From the NCBI GenBank assembly GCA_039586575.1, contig JBDHKD010000003.1, positions 92,775 to 156,774 of the forward strand: a stretch of DNA of 64,000 nucleotides, read 5' to 3'. Both the position numbers and the translations under genes were made by a program. Below, piece by piece: positions 43,590 to 51,575 of the stretch. Source of the stretch: G020344215 sp039586575. Lineage in GTDB: Bacteria; Gemmatimonadota; Gemmatimonadetes; Palauibacterales; KS3-K002. Positions within the stretch are counted from its first letter, which is position 1. Each line of letters begins with the position of its first letter. The notes below the pieces were generated by a model that did no database searches, had not been told where the DNA came from, and worked only from the letters and a program-made list of their open reading frames with translations.

Positions 43590-44918
43590 TCAATCGCCGG
43601 CTGCGACGGGCGCGCCCACTCCCGCGCTCCGGCCCAGCACGTTGCGGGTATCCACTACCGGCCGCCCGGAGCGGCGAATCAACTCATAATCGACAACAGC
43701 GTGGTCGGTCACGATCACGATCACATCGGCAGCGTCCAGAAGCTGCTCATTGAGCGGTACCGAATCCATATCTTGCCCTTCGTGACGCAGCGAGGGCACG
43801 AGCGGGTCGTGGTATTCGACCTGCGCTCCCTTTTCGGCGAGCAGCTGTATGATGTCGAGCGCCGGCGACTCGCGGGTGTCGTCGGTGTCGCGTTTGTAGG
43901 CGACCCCGATGACGACGATGTTCGAGCCCTTCACCGGCTTGCCATGCTCGTTGAGCAGGGCGGCGGCCTTTTCGGTCACGTACCGCGGCATCTCGGCATT
44001 GATCTCGCTGGCCAGCTCGATCAGTCGGGTCTTGTAGTCCAGCGTCTTCATCTTCCACGACAGGTAGTGCGGGTCCACCGGGATGCAGTGTCCGCCCAGA
44101 CCCGGGCCGGGCGTGAACTTCATGAACCCGAACGGCTTGGTCGCGGCGGCGGTGATCACCTCCCAAACGTCGACGCCCAGCTTGTCGCACACTACTGCCA
44201 TCTCGTTGGCCAGCGCGATGTTGACCGAACGGAAAGTGTTTTCGAGCAGCTTGGTGAGCTCGGCCGCCTCGGTGCTGGAGACGATGATGACGTGCTCGAT
44301 CACGGTAGAGTAGAGCGCCTCGGTGACCCGCGCGCACTCGGCGGTGATGCCACCGACGACTTTGGGCGTGTTGGTGATCTTCCACACCGGGTTGCTGGGA
44401 TCGACCCGCTCGGGGCTGAAGGAGAGGAAGAAGTCGACGCCGACTCTCAGCCGCCCATCGTCGGTGAGCGCCGGCAGCAAGAGTTCGCGGGTCGTCCCCG
44501 GATAGGTCGTCGATTCGAGGACCACGAGCTGGCCCTCACGGATCGTCCGCTGTATGGACTCGGTCGCCGCCATGATGAAGGAGACGTCCGGATCACCCGT
44601 CTTGCCCAGCGGCGTCGGCACGCAGATGCAGATCGCGTCGACCTCGCTCAGCCGGTCGAAGTCGAGCGTCCCGGTGAGACGGCCGGCCCGAACAGCGGTG
44701 GCCACCTGCTCGTCGGGGACATCCCGCACGTAGGAGCGGCCTTGTTGCAAGGCTTCGACCTTTTCCGCCGCGGCCTCGAACCCGAGGACGGAGAAGCCGG
44801 CGTCAGCGAACTCGACCGCGAGCGGTAGCCCTACATAACCGAGGCCGACGACGCCGACGCGGGCCTCGCGGGATTCGATCTTTTCGATCAGCAACTTCGC
44901 TGAACCTGCCACTGTCAA
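43590..44918 (-). CDS. UDP-HexNAc 6-dehydrogenase (WbpA/TviB family)
   Basis: A nucleotide-sugar dehydrogenase of 442 residues: GVVGLGYVGLPLAVEFADAG, CICVPTPLGKTGDPD, SFSPERVDPSNPVWKI, FGFMKFTPGPGLGGHCIPVD with the catalytic Cys, and GVAYKRDTDDTRESPALDI. The GGHCIPVD site marks the UDP-GlcNAc/UDP-ManNAc group, whereas ugd has GGSCFPKD. It probably makes UDP-GlcNAcA; the epimerase at 15.8-16.8 kb could then yield UDP-GalNAcA. The TTG at 44918 overlaps the hemB stop (TTGA); a GTG at 44912 is an alternative. Confidence 0.9.
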   Translation of the reverse strand: MTVAGSAKLLIEKIESREARVGVVGLGYVGLPLAVEFADAGFSVLGFEAAAEKVEALQQGRSYVRDVPDEQVATAVRAGRLTGTLDFDRLSEVDAICICVPTPLGKTGDPDVSFIMAATESIQRTIREGQLVVLESTTYPGTTRELLLPALTDDGRLRVGVDFFLSFSPERVDPSNPVWKITNTPKVVGGITAECARVTEALYSTVIEHVIIVSSTEAAELTKLLENTFRSVNIALANEMAVVCDKLGVDVWEVITAAATKPFGFMKFTPGPGLGGHCIPVDPHYLSWKMKTLDYKTRLIELASEINAEMPRYVTEKAAALLNEHGKPVKGSNIVVIGVAYKRDTDDTRESPALDIIQLLAEKGAQVEYHDPLVPSLRHEGQDMDSVPLNEQLLDAADVIVIVTDHAVVDYELIRRSGRPVVDTRNVLGRSAGVGAPVAAGD

Positions 44919-45895
44919 CCTCCCAAGAGTTTCGCCAGTTCGGCGGCGAAGTAGGTGATGACCAGATCGGCGCCCGCCCGACGGATGGATTGGGCCGCCT
45001 CCAACATGCAGCGGTCCTCGTCGATCCAGCCGCGCTCCGCGGCCGCCTTGATCATGCTGTACTCGCCGGAGACGTGGTAAGCGGCCAGCGGGTACCCGGT
45101 CTCCCGCTTCACCCGGTAGATCACATCCAGGTAAGGCAGCGCGGGCTTGACCATGAGGATGTCGGCGCCCTCCTCGATATCGAGGCGCGCCTCGCGCAGG
45201 CCCTCGTCGGAGTTGGCGGGGTCCATCTGGTAGCCGCGACGGTCGCCGAACTGGGGCGCCGACTCCGCCGCCTCGCGGAACGGTCCATAAAAAGCGGACG
45301 CGAATTTCACGGCATAGGACATAATCGGCAGATTGGCGAAGCCCGCGGCATCGAGGGCCTGGCGAATCGCCGCCACCCGCCCGTCCATCATGTCGCTGGG
45401 CGCCACCATGTCGGCGCCGGCCTCGGCGTGAGACACCGCCATGCGAGCCAAAAGCTCGAGGGTCGAGTCGTTGTCCACCTCACCCTGCGGCGTGAGCAGG
45501 CCGCAATGCCCGTGATCGGTGTATTCGCACAGGCAAACGTCGGTGATCACGACGATGTCCTTTGCGCGTTCCTTGATGGCACCGACCGCTCGCTGGACTT
45601 CCCCCCGCGCCGCGTAGGCCCCGCTACCCTGAGCGTCCTTGGCCGCCGGGATGCCGAACAGCAGGACCGCGCCGACCCCGAGCGATTCGAGGCGCGCGGC
45701 CTCCTCCGCGGTGGCCTCGACCGAGGTCTGCTCGACGCCGGGCATCGCGCCGACCGGGTGACGCCCGTCCAAGTGGGTGACGAACAGCGGCGCGATGAGG
45801 TCAGCAGGTTCGAGCGCGGTTTCGCGGACCAACGCCCGCAACCTCTCGGTCCGCCGCAGTCGCCGTGCCCGGTAGATGGGAAACTGAGCCATCAC
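44915..45895 (-). CDS. hemB: Delta-aminolevulinic acid dehydratase (porphobilinogen synthase)
   Basis: Condenses two 5-aminolevulinate molecules to porphobilinogen. The 326-residue protein has the zinc-type site DVCLCEYTDHGHCG, the two Schiff-base lysines in MSYAVKFASAFYGPFR and ILMVKPALPYLDVI, and the GYQMDPANSDEGLREA allosteric and substrate region. The GTG at 45895 overlaps the hemD stop, with an ATG as the next codon. It is chained to a nucleotide-sugar dehydrogenase gene downstream. Confidence 0.97.
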   Translation of the reverse strand: MMAQFPIYRARRLRRTERLRALVRETALEPADLIAPLFVTHLDGRHPVGAMPGVEQTSVEATAEEAARLESLGVGAVLLFGIPAAKDAQGSGAYAARGEVQRAVGAIKERAKDIVVITDVCLCEYTDHGHCGLLTPQGEVDNDSTLELLARMAVSHAEAGADMVAPSDMMDGRVAAIRQALDAAGFANLPIMSYAVKFASAFYGPFREAAESAPQFGDRRGYQMDPANSDEGLREARLDIEEGADILMVKPALPYLDVIYRVKRETGYPLAAYHVSGEYSMIKAAAERGWIDEDRCMLEAAQSIRRAGADLVITYFAAELAKLLGG

Positions 45896-46695
45896 TGGGA
45901 TTCCTTCCGGTTCTTGTGAAGCTCAACGATCGCTTCCAGCAGCCCCTCCGTCGTGTACTCGCGGGCAACCGCGTCAACCCGCACCCCGGCGGCGCGGGCC
46001 GCGTCCGCCGTGATCGGCCCGATCGCCACGACCCTGGCCCGGCCCAGATCCGGCCCGGCCACCTCGACGAAGGCCCGAACCGTCGATGCCGCGGTAAACG
46101 TGACCACGTCGATCAGACCGCGCTCGAGGCCCGCCCGCAACGCCGCGATCCCCTCGAGGTCGGCGTGTGACTCGTACGCCACGACCTCGTCCACCTCCGC
46201 CCCGGCGGCGCGCAGCCGCTCCGGCAGCACCTGGCGGGCACCCGCCGCCCGCGGCAGCAGGACTCGGCATCCCGCCAGCCCCACCGACCCGGTCAAGGCA
46301 TCGGCCACCGCCTCCGCCACATACTCCTGCGGCACAACCTCCGCCCGCACACCGCGACGTGTTAACGCCGCGGCCGTCGCCGGGCCGATCGCGGCGATGT
46401 GCACGCCAGCCGGCAGCTCGCGTGCCCCACTGATCTCCGCCCAGGCGTGCCAGAAGCGTGCCACCCCGTTGGCGCTGGTGAAGACGATCCACTCGTAGCT
46501 CTCGAGCCGCGCCACGGCTCGCCGGAAGGGGATCGGGTCGGCCGGATCCTCGATGCGGATGGTCGGGTGGTGCAGCGGCTCGGCGCCCAACTCGCTGAGG
46601 CCAGCCAGCAGCCCCCCAGCCTGAGCGGCCGGGCGCGTCACCGCCACGCGGAGACCGCTGAGCGGCCGACCCCCGATTTCGCTCTGATCTCGCAC
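45892..46695 (-). CDS. hemD: Uroporphyrinogen-III synthase
   Basis: Cyclises hydroxymethylbilane with inversion of ring D. The 267-residue protein follows the HemD pattern: GLRVAVTRPAAQAGGLLAGL, YEWIVFTSANGVARFW, IAAIGPATAAALTRRGV, VVAYESHADLEGIAALRAGL, VVTFTAASTVRAFVE and VVAIGPITADAARAAGV. The GTG at 46695 has GAGGAG five bases upstream; the open frame continues to 47028 but the upstream translation has the Arg/Ala/Pro composition of non-coding GC-rich DNA. hemC, the usual neighbour, is absent. Confidence 0.88.
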   Translation of the reverse strand: MRDQSEIGGRPLSGLRVAVTRPAAQAGGLLAGLSELGAEPLHHPTIRIEDPADPIPFRRAVARLESYEWIVFTSANGVARFWHAWAEISGARELPAGVHIAAIGPATAAALTRRGVRAEVVPQEYVAEAVADALTGSVGLAGCRVLLPRAAGARQVLPERLRAAGAEVDEVVAYESHADLEGIAALRAGLERGLIDVVTFTAASTVRAFVEVAGPDLGRARVVAIGPITADAARAAGVRVDAVAREYTTEGLLEAIVELHKNRKESQ

Positions 46696-47044
46696 TGCTC
46701 CTCGCTCGCAGGTCGAGGTGACGCACCGGCGCCGCACGGGCCGCCCTGCGGCCGCGCCGCCCCCGACGTTGCACTCCGCGTCGCCGGCGCTCAATATGTG
46801 CCCGGGCGCCGGGCGCAGCAACGGGCGGCGCGCGCAAGGTGAGGCCTGACGCGGAGATAGCCCACCGGGGCCGGGCTGGCGCGACCGCAGGGCGGCGCCG
46901 CGCTCGGCTCGGGCGGCGGCTCGGGCGGGGGACATTGCCGGGCCACGGGCGTCGCCGCATATTATTTGTTTCTGAGAGAACCCGGCCGCGCTGTGTGATC
47001 GTAGTAGACGGGTGCCCGGGACTGCCATGAAAGGAGCCCTAGGG
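46696..47044. other. Divergent GC-rich intergenic region (hemD left, unknown gene right)
   Basis: About 350 bases between the divergent hemD and unknown-gene starts. Most of it (46696-46945) is extremely GC-rich and long open frames there are compositional artefacts. An AT-rich patch near 46958-46972 (ATATTATTTGTTT) may hold divergent -10 elements; on the plus strand TTGCCG (46935-46940) and TATTAT (46960-46965) are separated by 19 bases. AAGGAG at 47031-47036 is the ribosome-binding site of the plus-strand gene. No RNA gene is recognised. Confidence 0.5.
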
Positions 47045-47446
47045 ATGGCTAGCTTCGTATCCGCAAACCTCGATCACGAGATCGCAGGCGGTTTCGTCGT
47101 CTTCAAGCTTGACGCAAAGCTCCGCTTCGAGTCGAACGAAGTCGGCCACCGCTGGCTGTTCCAGATCGAGTTCATGGAAGCCGACCCCGTGAAGGACGAC
47201 AAGCTGTCGACAATGCCCGCCGCCGAGGCCTTCGGCAAAGCCGACGCCCATCTAAAAAGGCACTACTTCGTTCCCTCCCAGGAGGAAGTCGAGCTGTCCT
47301 TCCGCGAGGAGTTCGCCGCCCACCTGGTCGATACCGAGTGGGGCAAAGAAGAGGTCTACGCCAACCTCCAGGTGCTGCCCCTCGAGGCACCGCCCGGTTT
47401 CGTCCCAGCGAAGACGCGCACCAACATCACGCAGGTCGACGTCTAG
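47045..47446 (+). CDS. Protein of unknown function, 133 residues
   Basis: Not recognised. The ATG at 47045 follows AAGGAG by eight bases, the best ribosome-binding site in this part of the window, so the gene is probably real. The protein is soluble, acidic and alternates strand-like segments (GGFVVFKLDAKLRFESNEVG, HRWLFQIEFMEADPV, EEVELSFREEFAAHLV, EEVYANLQVLPLEAP), suggesting a beta-sandwich. There is no signal peptide, membrane segment or Cys residue. It is the only complete plus-strand gene in the window, transcribed from the hemD divergent region and ending at a strong hairpin shared with the ribosomal operon. Earlier in-frame starts (GTG 47012, ATG 47027) lack a site. Confidence 0.7.
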   Translation: MASFVSANLDHEIAGGFVVFKLDAKLRFESNEVGHRWLFQIEFMEADPVKDDKLSTMPAAEAFGKADAHLKRHYFVPSQEEVELSFREEFAAHLVDTEWGKEEVYANLQVLPLEAPPGFVPAKTRTNITQVDV

Positions 47447-47485
47447 GGCCGTACAAACGCGCGCCAGCGCAGAAGCGATACGAAG

Positions 47486-47528
47486 ATCGGCCGCTGTTTC
47501 CCGCGCTCTGGCGGGTCCAGCGGCCGAT
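47486..47528. terminator. Bidirectional terminator-like hairpin between convergent genes
   Basis: An 11-bp perfect inverted repeat (ATCGGCCGCTG, 47486-47496; CAGCGGCCGAT, 47518-47528) encloses a second 5-bp stem (CCCGC, 47500-47504; GCGGG, 47511-47515). The plus-strand side continues TCGATTAATTG, the minus side CTTCGTATCG. Placed between the ends of the unknown plus-strand gene and rpmB, it probably stops both transcripts. Confidence 0.6.
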
Positions 47529-47586
47529 TCGATTAATTGTGCGACAAGACCTTCGTGGTAGCCGAGACCGGAACGCCACCGACGCC

Positions 47587-47778
47587 TCAAGGCGCCTTCT
47601 GAATCCTCCCGGCCTTGATACAGCGACTGCACACGCGTACACGCTTCACTGCCCCGTCCTCCAGCACACGCACGCGCTGCAGGTTAGGCAACCAGCGCCG
47701 CTTCGTGCGGTTGTTCGCGTGGCTGACGTTGTTCCCCACCGACGGGATCTTTCCACACGAGTAGCAGACTCGTGCCAT
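47587..47778 (-). CDS. rpmB: Ribosomal protein L28
   Basis: A 63-residue L28 of the zinc-binding type: MARVCYSCGKIPSVGN with SHANNRTKRRWLPNLQ and the second cysteine pair VRVCSRCIKAGRI. It is a component of the 50S subunit. It lies 45 bases after an unknown membrane protein gene at the end of the alpha operon, where rpmB is not normally found; usually it pairs with rpmG. The ATG start is clear. Confidence 0.95.
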   Translation of the reverse strand: MARVCYSCGKIPSVGNNVSHANNRTKRRWLPNLQRVRVLEDGAVKRVRVCSRCIKAGRIQKAP

Positions 47779-47823
47779 TACCTTCTCCTCAACAGCCGGA
47801 TGCGATGGGTGGTCCAGCCCCGC

Positions 47824-48357
47824 TCAGGTGCCGTCCCCATCGGTTGAAGCTTCCTGCTGGGCGATGTAGTAATCGAGCGAGTCGACCAGGAAGAAGGTCG
47901 TCTTCCCGACCAGCCTCTCGCGGTTCGCAGCGTCAAAGAAGCCGCGCTGCATATATACGTCCAGCAACGAATCGGTCAGCGCATAGACCGAGCCGGCGAC
48001 CAGCACGTCGTCCCCGACACCGACCGGGATCGCCGACTCGAGAACCGGGCGGTCCAGAATCAACGGATAGCCCGCCATACCCGGCAGATCGGTGGCCAAT
48101 ACCGCCCGACCGAGGCTATCGCTGACCGTGACCGGCCCGAGCAGCACACGCCGACCCGAGTACAACTCGGGATTGATCACGAAGGTCGTATCAGCGATCC
48201 TGGGCAGCTGGGCGCCCAGCGAATCGGCTGCCGACAACCCGGGGCCGATGCTCGAAGTCGCCGAATAGAGCCAATACATGAATGCGACAACCACGATCAC
48301 GGCTGCCGCCAACCACGGCCCGGTGCTGGTCTTCCACTTCCCGAGCACGTTCGCCAT
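47824..48357 (-). CDS. Unknown membrane-anchored protein between rplQ and rpmB
   Basis: A 177-residue protein with one transmembrane helix (about residues 13-32, GPWLAAAVIVVVAFMYWLYS) and, by the basic N-terminus, a periplasmic C-terminal domain (about 35-170) with small-barrel-like strands (RRVLLGPVTVSDSLGRAVLA, PVGVGDDVLVAGSVYALTDS) ending in VGKTTFFLVDSLDYYIAQQ. No family is recognised; an OB-like fold is a guess from strand pattern. It begins 27 bases downstream of rplQ and precedes rpmB, so it is carried on the ribosomal transcript. Confidence 0.75.
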   Translation of the reverse strand: MANVLGKWKTSTGPWLAAAVIVVVAFMYWLYSATSSIGPGLSAADSLGAQLPRIADTTFVINPELYSGRRVLLGPVTVSDSLGRAVLATDLPGMAGYPLILDRPVLESAIPVGVGDDVLVAGSVYALTDSLLDVYMQRGFFDAANRERLVGKTTFFLVDSLDYYIAQQEASTDGDGT

Positions 48358-48384
48358 TTGAGTCTCCTCGCAGGAAGCTAGTAA

Positions 48385-48738
48385 CTAGTCCACGAGCTGC
48401 ACGAGGGCGACCTGAGAACCATCGCCCTTGCGTCGACCCAACTTCAAGATGCGCATGTAGCCCCCGTCCCGGTCGGCGTACCGTGGGCCGAGGGTATCGA
48501 ACAGCTTCTTCAGAGCTTGCTTGTCATGAATCGAGCGTGCCGCCTGGCGACGCGCGTGCAGATCGCCACGCCGCGCCAGGCTGATCAGCCGTTCCGCGTA
48601 CGGACGCAGCTCTTTCGCCTTGGCCGTCGTCGTCTTGATGCGCTCGTGCTGGAACAGGCTGGTCGCCATGTTCGAGAGCATCGCCCTCTTGTGACTCGCC
48701 GTCCGGCTTAGCTGTCGCCCTTTCCTTCTGTGCCTCAC
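48385..48738 (-). CDS. rplQ: Ribosomal protein L17
   Basis: A 117-residue L17: MRHRRKGRQLSRTASHKRAM, LFQHERIKTTTAKAKELRPY, AERLISLARRGDLHARRQ and the C-terminal RDGGYMRILKLGRRKGD match the bacterial core. It lines the peptide exit region of the 50S subunit. It follows rpoA by 27 bases, the standard end of the alpha operon, although here two further genes follow. Confidence 0.97.
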   Translation of the reverse strand: MRHRRKGRQLSRTASHKRAMLSNMATSLFQHERIKTTTAKAKELRPYAERLISLARRGDLHARRQAARSIHDKQALKKLFDTLGPRYADRDGGYMRILKLGRRKGDGSQVALVQLVD

Positions 48739-48765
48739 GACCTGGTTCCCCGTCGTTGACTATCG

Positions 48766-49806
48766 CTACTCTGGCTCGGCGCTCTCGCTCGTGACATAGA
48801 GCTCGCCGTCTTCGCCTTCTTGGAACTTCATCCCGAAGTGTAGACCGTGGGCGCGGAGGAGATCCTCGACCTCCTGCAACGACTTGCGGCCGAAGTTCTC
48901 GATCTGCAGGATCTCGTCCTCGGTCCGCTTGGCGATGTCACCCAGCGTATGAATGTTCCCCTTCTCGAGCGTGTGGCGCGAGCGGACCGAGATGTCGAAC
49001 TCTTCCAACGGCCGGTTCACCAGGTCTTTGACCTTTTCACTCACCGCCACCATCGCCAGCTCGGGCGCCGCAGCCTCCCCGTTCCCCGCCCCGAAGCGGC
49101 GCAGGTAATCGAGGTGTCTGCTCATCAGCTCTGCCGCGTAGGCCACCGCCTCGTCGGGCCGCATGGAACCGTCGGTCTCGACGGTCAGCGTCAGCCGGTC
49201 GAAGTCGGTCCGCTGTCCGACCCGCGTCTCTTCGACGTTGAAGTTGGCTCGCAAGACGGGGCTGTAGATCGAGTCGATCATGATGAGGTCGACGGGATCG
49301 TCCTTGCGCTTCTGGTGCTGGTCGGCCAGCACGAAGCCGCGACCACGGTTGATCCACAGCTCCAGCCGCAGCGGCTTGTCCTCCGGCTGCTCCTCCTCGA
49401 GCGTGAACAACTGATGGTCGCGGTTGATGATGTCGACCTTGGGGTTCGGCGTGATGTGACGCGCCGTGATCACGCCCGGCTCTCTGACCACCAGCTCCAG
49501 CTTTGCCTCGTCTTCACCGCCCACCACACGGAGGACCAGACCTTTGAACCGCTGAATGATCTCGTGGACATCCTCGATCACCCCGCTGATCGTCTGGTGC
49601 TCGTGCAGCACGCCGCTGGCCCGGAAGGCCCAGATGGCCCAGCCGGGAAGTGACGACAACATGATCCGGCGAGTCGCGTTGCCGAGCGTCTGGCCGTAGC
49701 CGCGTTCCAGCGGCTGAATCAGGAACTCGGCCCAACGTCCGTCCTCGGACGACTCTATGATCTCGACCCGTTCGGGTAGAACCCAACCGCGTAGGTCTAT
49801 TAGCAC
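48766..49806 (-). CDS. rpoA: RNA polymerase alpha subunit
   Basis: The 346-residue alpha subunit that dimerises to seed RNA polymerase assembly. The N-terminal domain has FLIQPLERGYGQTLGNATRR and the beta-contact VLRANFNVEETRVGQRTDFDR; a flexible linker near 240-255 leads to the alpha-CTD with LNRP-like DLVNRPLEEFDISVRSRHTL, and NFGRKSLQEVEDLLRAHGLH, which contacts UP elements and regulators. The segment LPGWAIWAFRASGVLHEH carries two tryptophans not seen in common alphas. Transcription continues into rplQ. Confidence 0.97.
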   Translation of the reverse strand: MLIDLRGWVLPERVEIIESSEDGRWAEFLIQPLERGYGQTLGNATRRIMLSSLPGWAIWAFRASGVLHEHQTISGVIEDVHEIIQRFKGLVLRVVGGEDEAKLELVVREPGVITARHITPNPKVDIINRDHQLFTLEEEQPEDKPLRLELWINRGRGFVLADQHQKRKDDPVDLIMIDSIYSPVLRANFNVEETRVGQRTDFDRLTLTVETDGSMRPDEAVAYAAELMSRHLDYLRRFGAGNGEAAAPELAMVAVSEKVKDLVNRPLEEFDISVRSRHTLEKGNIHTLGDIAKRTEDEILQIENFGRKSLQEVEDLLRAHGLHFGMKFQEGEDGELYVTSESAEPE

Positions 49807-49849
49807 TGTATCGGCCTCCCTGCGATCGCAGGCATCGCTGCTCAGATCT

Positions 49850-50485
49850 CTATTTCGAGTAAAGCTCGACGATCAACTGTTCCTGGACCGCCAGCGGGAT
49901 GTCCGCCCGGCTCGGCCTCTCCACCATCTTCCCGGTGAGCGCCTTGTAGTCGGCCGACAGCCAGCCCAGCAGCCCGTTGCCGCCCCGCGATTCCACGGAC
50001 TCCATGATGACCGGCATGTCACGGCTCTGCGCTGCCACGGAGATCTCGCGCCCCGGAGTCACCTCGTAGCTGGGGACCGTCACCGGCTTGCCGTCCACTT
50101 CGATGTGGCGATGTCGCACGAGCTGTCGCGCCGCCTTGCGCGAGGGCGCGAAGCCGAGTCGGTATACGACATTGTCGAGTCGCGTCTCGAGAGCGACGAT
50201 CAAGTTCTCACCCGTGATCCCCTGCATTCCGGACGCCTGCTTGAACAGCTTGCGGAACTGCGCTTCCTGCAGTCCGTAGATGCGGCGGACCTTCTGCTTC
50301 TCACGCAGCTGGACCGCGTAGTCCGACATGCGGCGGCGCCGCATCCGTGCCAGACCGTGCTGGCCCGGTGGGTAGTTGCGTCGCTCGATCGCGCACTTCT
50401 CCGTCTGACATCTCTTCCCCTTGAGGAAGAGTTTCTGCCCTTCGCGCCGGCAGAGCCTGCAAACTGGTCCTGTATGCCTTGCCAT
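49850..50485 (-). CDS. rpsD: Ribosomal protein S4
   Basis: A 211-residue S4 that nucleates 30S assembly. It is the zinc-binding form (PVCRLCRREGQKL, KGKRCQTEKCAIERR) and contains the S4 RNA-binding domain ETRLDNVVYRLGFAPSRKAA with RQLVRHRHIEVDGKPV. Gene order rpsM-rpsK-rpsD-rpoA is the classical alpha operon, in which S4 often represses its own transcript; the structured leader before rpmJ is a candidate site. Confidence 0.97.
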   Translation of the reverse strand: MARHTGPVCRLCRREGQKLFLKGKRCQTEKCAIERRNYPPGQHGLARMRRRRMSDYAVQLREKQKVRRIYGLQEAQFRKLFKQASGMQGITGENLIVALETRLDNVVYRLGFAPSRKAARQLVRHRHIEVDGKPVTVPSYEVTPGREISVAAQSRDMPVIMESVESRGGNGLLGWLSADYKALTGKMVERPSRADIPLAVQEQLIVELYSK

Positions 50486-50522
50486 GTACCCTAGAGTTGC
50501 TGCTGTTCTGTGTTGGTCGCCG

Positions 50523-50915
50523 CTAGACGCGCCGCTTCTTGGGCGGCCGGCAGCCGTTGTGCGGGATCGGCGTCACGTCCCGGATGGAACGGATCTGCAA
50601 ACCCGACGACTGCAAGGCCTGGATCGCCGACTCCCTTCCCGAGCCCGGCCCCTGAACCCGCACATGCACGCGCTTCAGTCCCAGACTGAGCGCCTCCTTG
50701 GCTGCATGCTCTGCCGCCACTGTGGCGGCGAACGGGGTGGACTTCTTCGACCCCTTGAAGCCCGACTTCCCGGGGCTTCCCCACACCACCGTGTTGCCTT
50801 CCATGTCGGTGATCGTCACGATCGTGTTGTTGAAGGTCGCCTTGATATAGACGATACCCTCGACACCCACCTCTTTCTTCTTCTTCGGTCCCGCCGCCTT
50901 CTTCTTCGGAGGCAT
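50523..50915 (-). CDS. rpsK: Ribosomal protein S11
   Basis: A 130-residue S11 of the 30S platform: basic tail PPKKKAAGPKKKKEVGVEG, YIKATFNNTIVTITDMEGN, SPGKSGFKGSKKSTPFAATV, VRVQGPGSGRESAIQALQSS and the terminal TPIPHNGCRPPKKRRV are all standard. It lies between rpsM and rpsD with gaps of about 40 bases. Confidence 0.97.
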   Translation of the reverse strand: MPPKKKAAGPKKKKEVGVEGIVYIKATFNNTIVTITDMEGNTVVWGSPGKSGFKGSKKSTPFAATVAAEHAAKEALSLGLKRVHVRVQGPGSGRESAIQALQSSGLQIRSIRDVTPIPHNGCRPPKKRRV

Positions 50916-50957
50916 CGGCTTCCCCGCTCGCTGGTTTACTCGTTGACCAGGCGGCCG

Positions 50958-51338
50958 CTACTTGCGCGGCGCCTTCTTCTTGCCCGCCACGGCGCGACGC
51001 GGACCTTTCCGCGTCCGGGCGTTGGTATGCGTGCGCTGGCCACGCACCGGCAGGCCTCTGCGGTGACGAACGCCCCGGTACGAACCGATGTCCATCAACC
51101 GCTTGATGTTCATCGAGACTTCGGTCCGCAGAGCACCCTCGACCTTGAACTTGTTCTCGATCACCCGGCGGACCTTGTTGAGGTCTTCGTCCGAAAGCTC
51201 GTGCACGCGGACGTCCGGGCTCACACCGGTCTCGGCCAAGATCTTTCTCGAACTCGAGGGCCCTATCCCAAAGATGTAGGTCAGGGCCACCTCGACCCGC
51301 TTGTTGTTCGGTAAATCGACACCTGCGATTCGTACCAT
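50958..51338 (-). CDS. rpsM: Ribosomal protein S13
   Basis: A 126-residue S13 contacting tRNAs and L5 from the 30S head: MVRIAGVDLPNNKRVEVALT, YIFGIGPSSSRKILAETGV, YRGVRHRRGLPVRGQRTHTN and a basic tail ending in GKKKAPRK. The ATG at 51338 gives the canonical N-terminus; the frame extends upstream through rpmJ but not as S13. It begins five bases after the rpmJ stop. Confidence 0.97.
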   Translation of the reverse strand: MVRIAGVDLPNNKRVEVALTYIFGIGPSSSRKILAETGVSPDVRVHELSDEDLNKVRRVIENKFKVEGALRTEVSMNIKRLMDIGSYRGVRHRRGLPVRGQRTHTNARTRKGPRRAVAGKKKAPRK

Positions 51339-51343
51339 CGGCC

Positions 51344-51460
51344 CTAGCCCTGTCGCTGCTTGTGCTTGGGAGAGCGTTTGCAGATGACCCGGACGACGCC
51401 GCGCCGCCGGATGATCTGGCAATGCTCGCAGATACGCTTAACGCTCGATCTTACTTTCAC
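51344..51460 (-). CDS. rpmJ: Ribosomal protein L36
   Basis: A 38-residue L36, too short for most automated calls. From GTG 51460 the frame reads MKVRSSVKRICEHCQIIRRR followed by GVVRVICKRSPKHKQRQG and ends with TAG. The zinc ligands C-x2-C, C and H are all present (the C+ form). It follows infA, as in most bacteria, and opens the alpha operon; rpsM starts five bases after its stop. Confidence 0.95.
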   Translation of the reverse strand: MKVRSSVKRICEHCQIIRRRGVVRVICKRSPKHKQRQG

Positions 51461-51496
51461 TTCCGCACCTTCAACTCTTTTTCGGGGCAACCCACA

Positions 51497-51524
51497 AAGA
51501 TATGTCTTCCGCCCCGAAGATCAA
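51497..51524 (-). promoter_or_regulatory. Internal promoter before rpmJ-rpsM (alpha operon)
   Basis: In the 136-base gap between infA and rpmJ the minus strand has TTGATC (51524-51519), a 16-base spacer and TATCTT (51502-51497). The start would be near 51490, thirty bases before the rpmJ GTG. An 8-bp inverted repeat (TTCGGGGC at 51518-51511 pairing with GCCCCGAA at 51488-51481) spans the -10, and upstream lies a 7-bp hairpin with a 4-base loop (51558-51575). Confidence 0.5.
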
Positions 51525-51557
51525 TGGCGACGCCCGATTTCGGCCGCTGCCCCCCCG

Positions 51558-51575
51558 GGCGGGCCGGCGCCCGCC
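51558..51575 (-). terminator. GC-rich hairpin after infA
   Basis: GGCGGGC (51575-51569) and GCCCGCC (51564-51558) form a 7-bp stem with a 4-base loop, 22 bases downstream of the infA stop. The following sequence is G-rich rather than T-rich, so it could be an attenuator, an RNA-processing or pausing structure, or a weak terminator, not a canonical intrinsic terminator. Confidence 0.4.

Noticed and set aside
46696..47028. N-terminal extension of hemD by about 110 residues, or a separate gene there
   Set aside because: Composition (Arg, Ala, Gly, Pro) is that of non-coding GC-rich DNA; GTG 46695 with GAGGAG gives a normal HemD.
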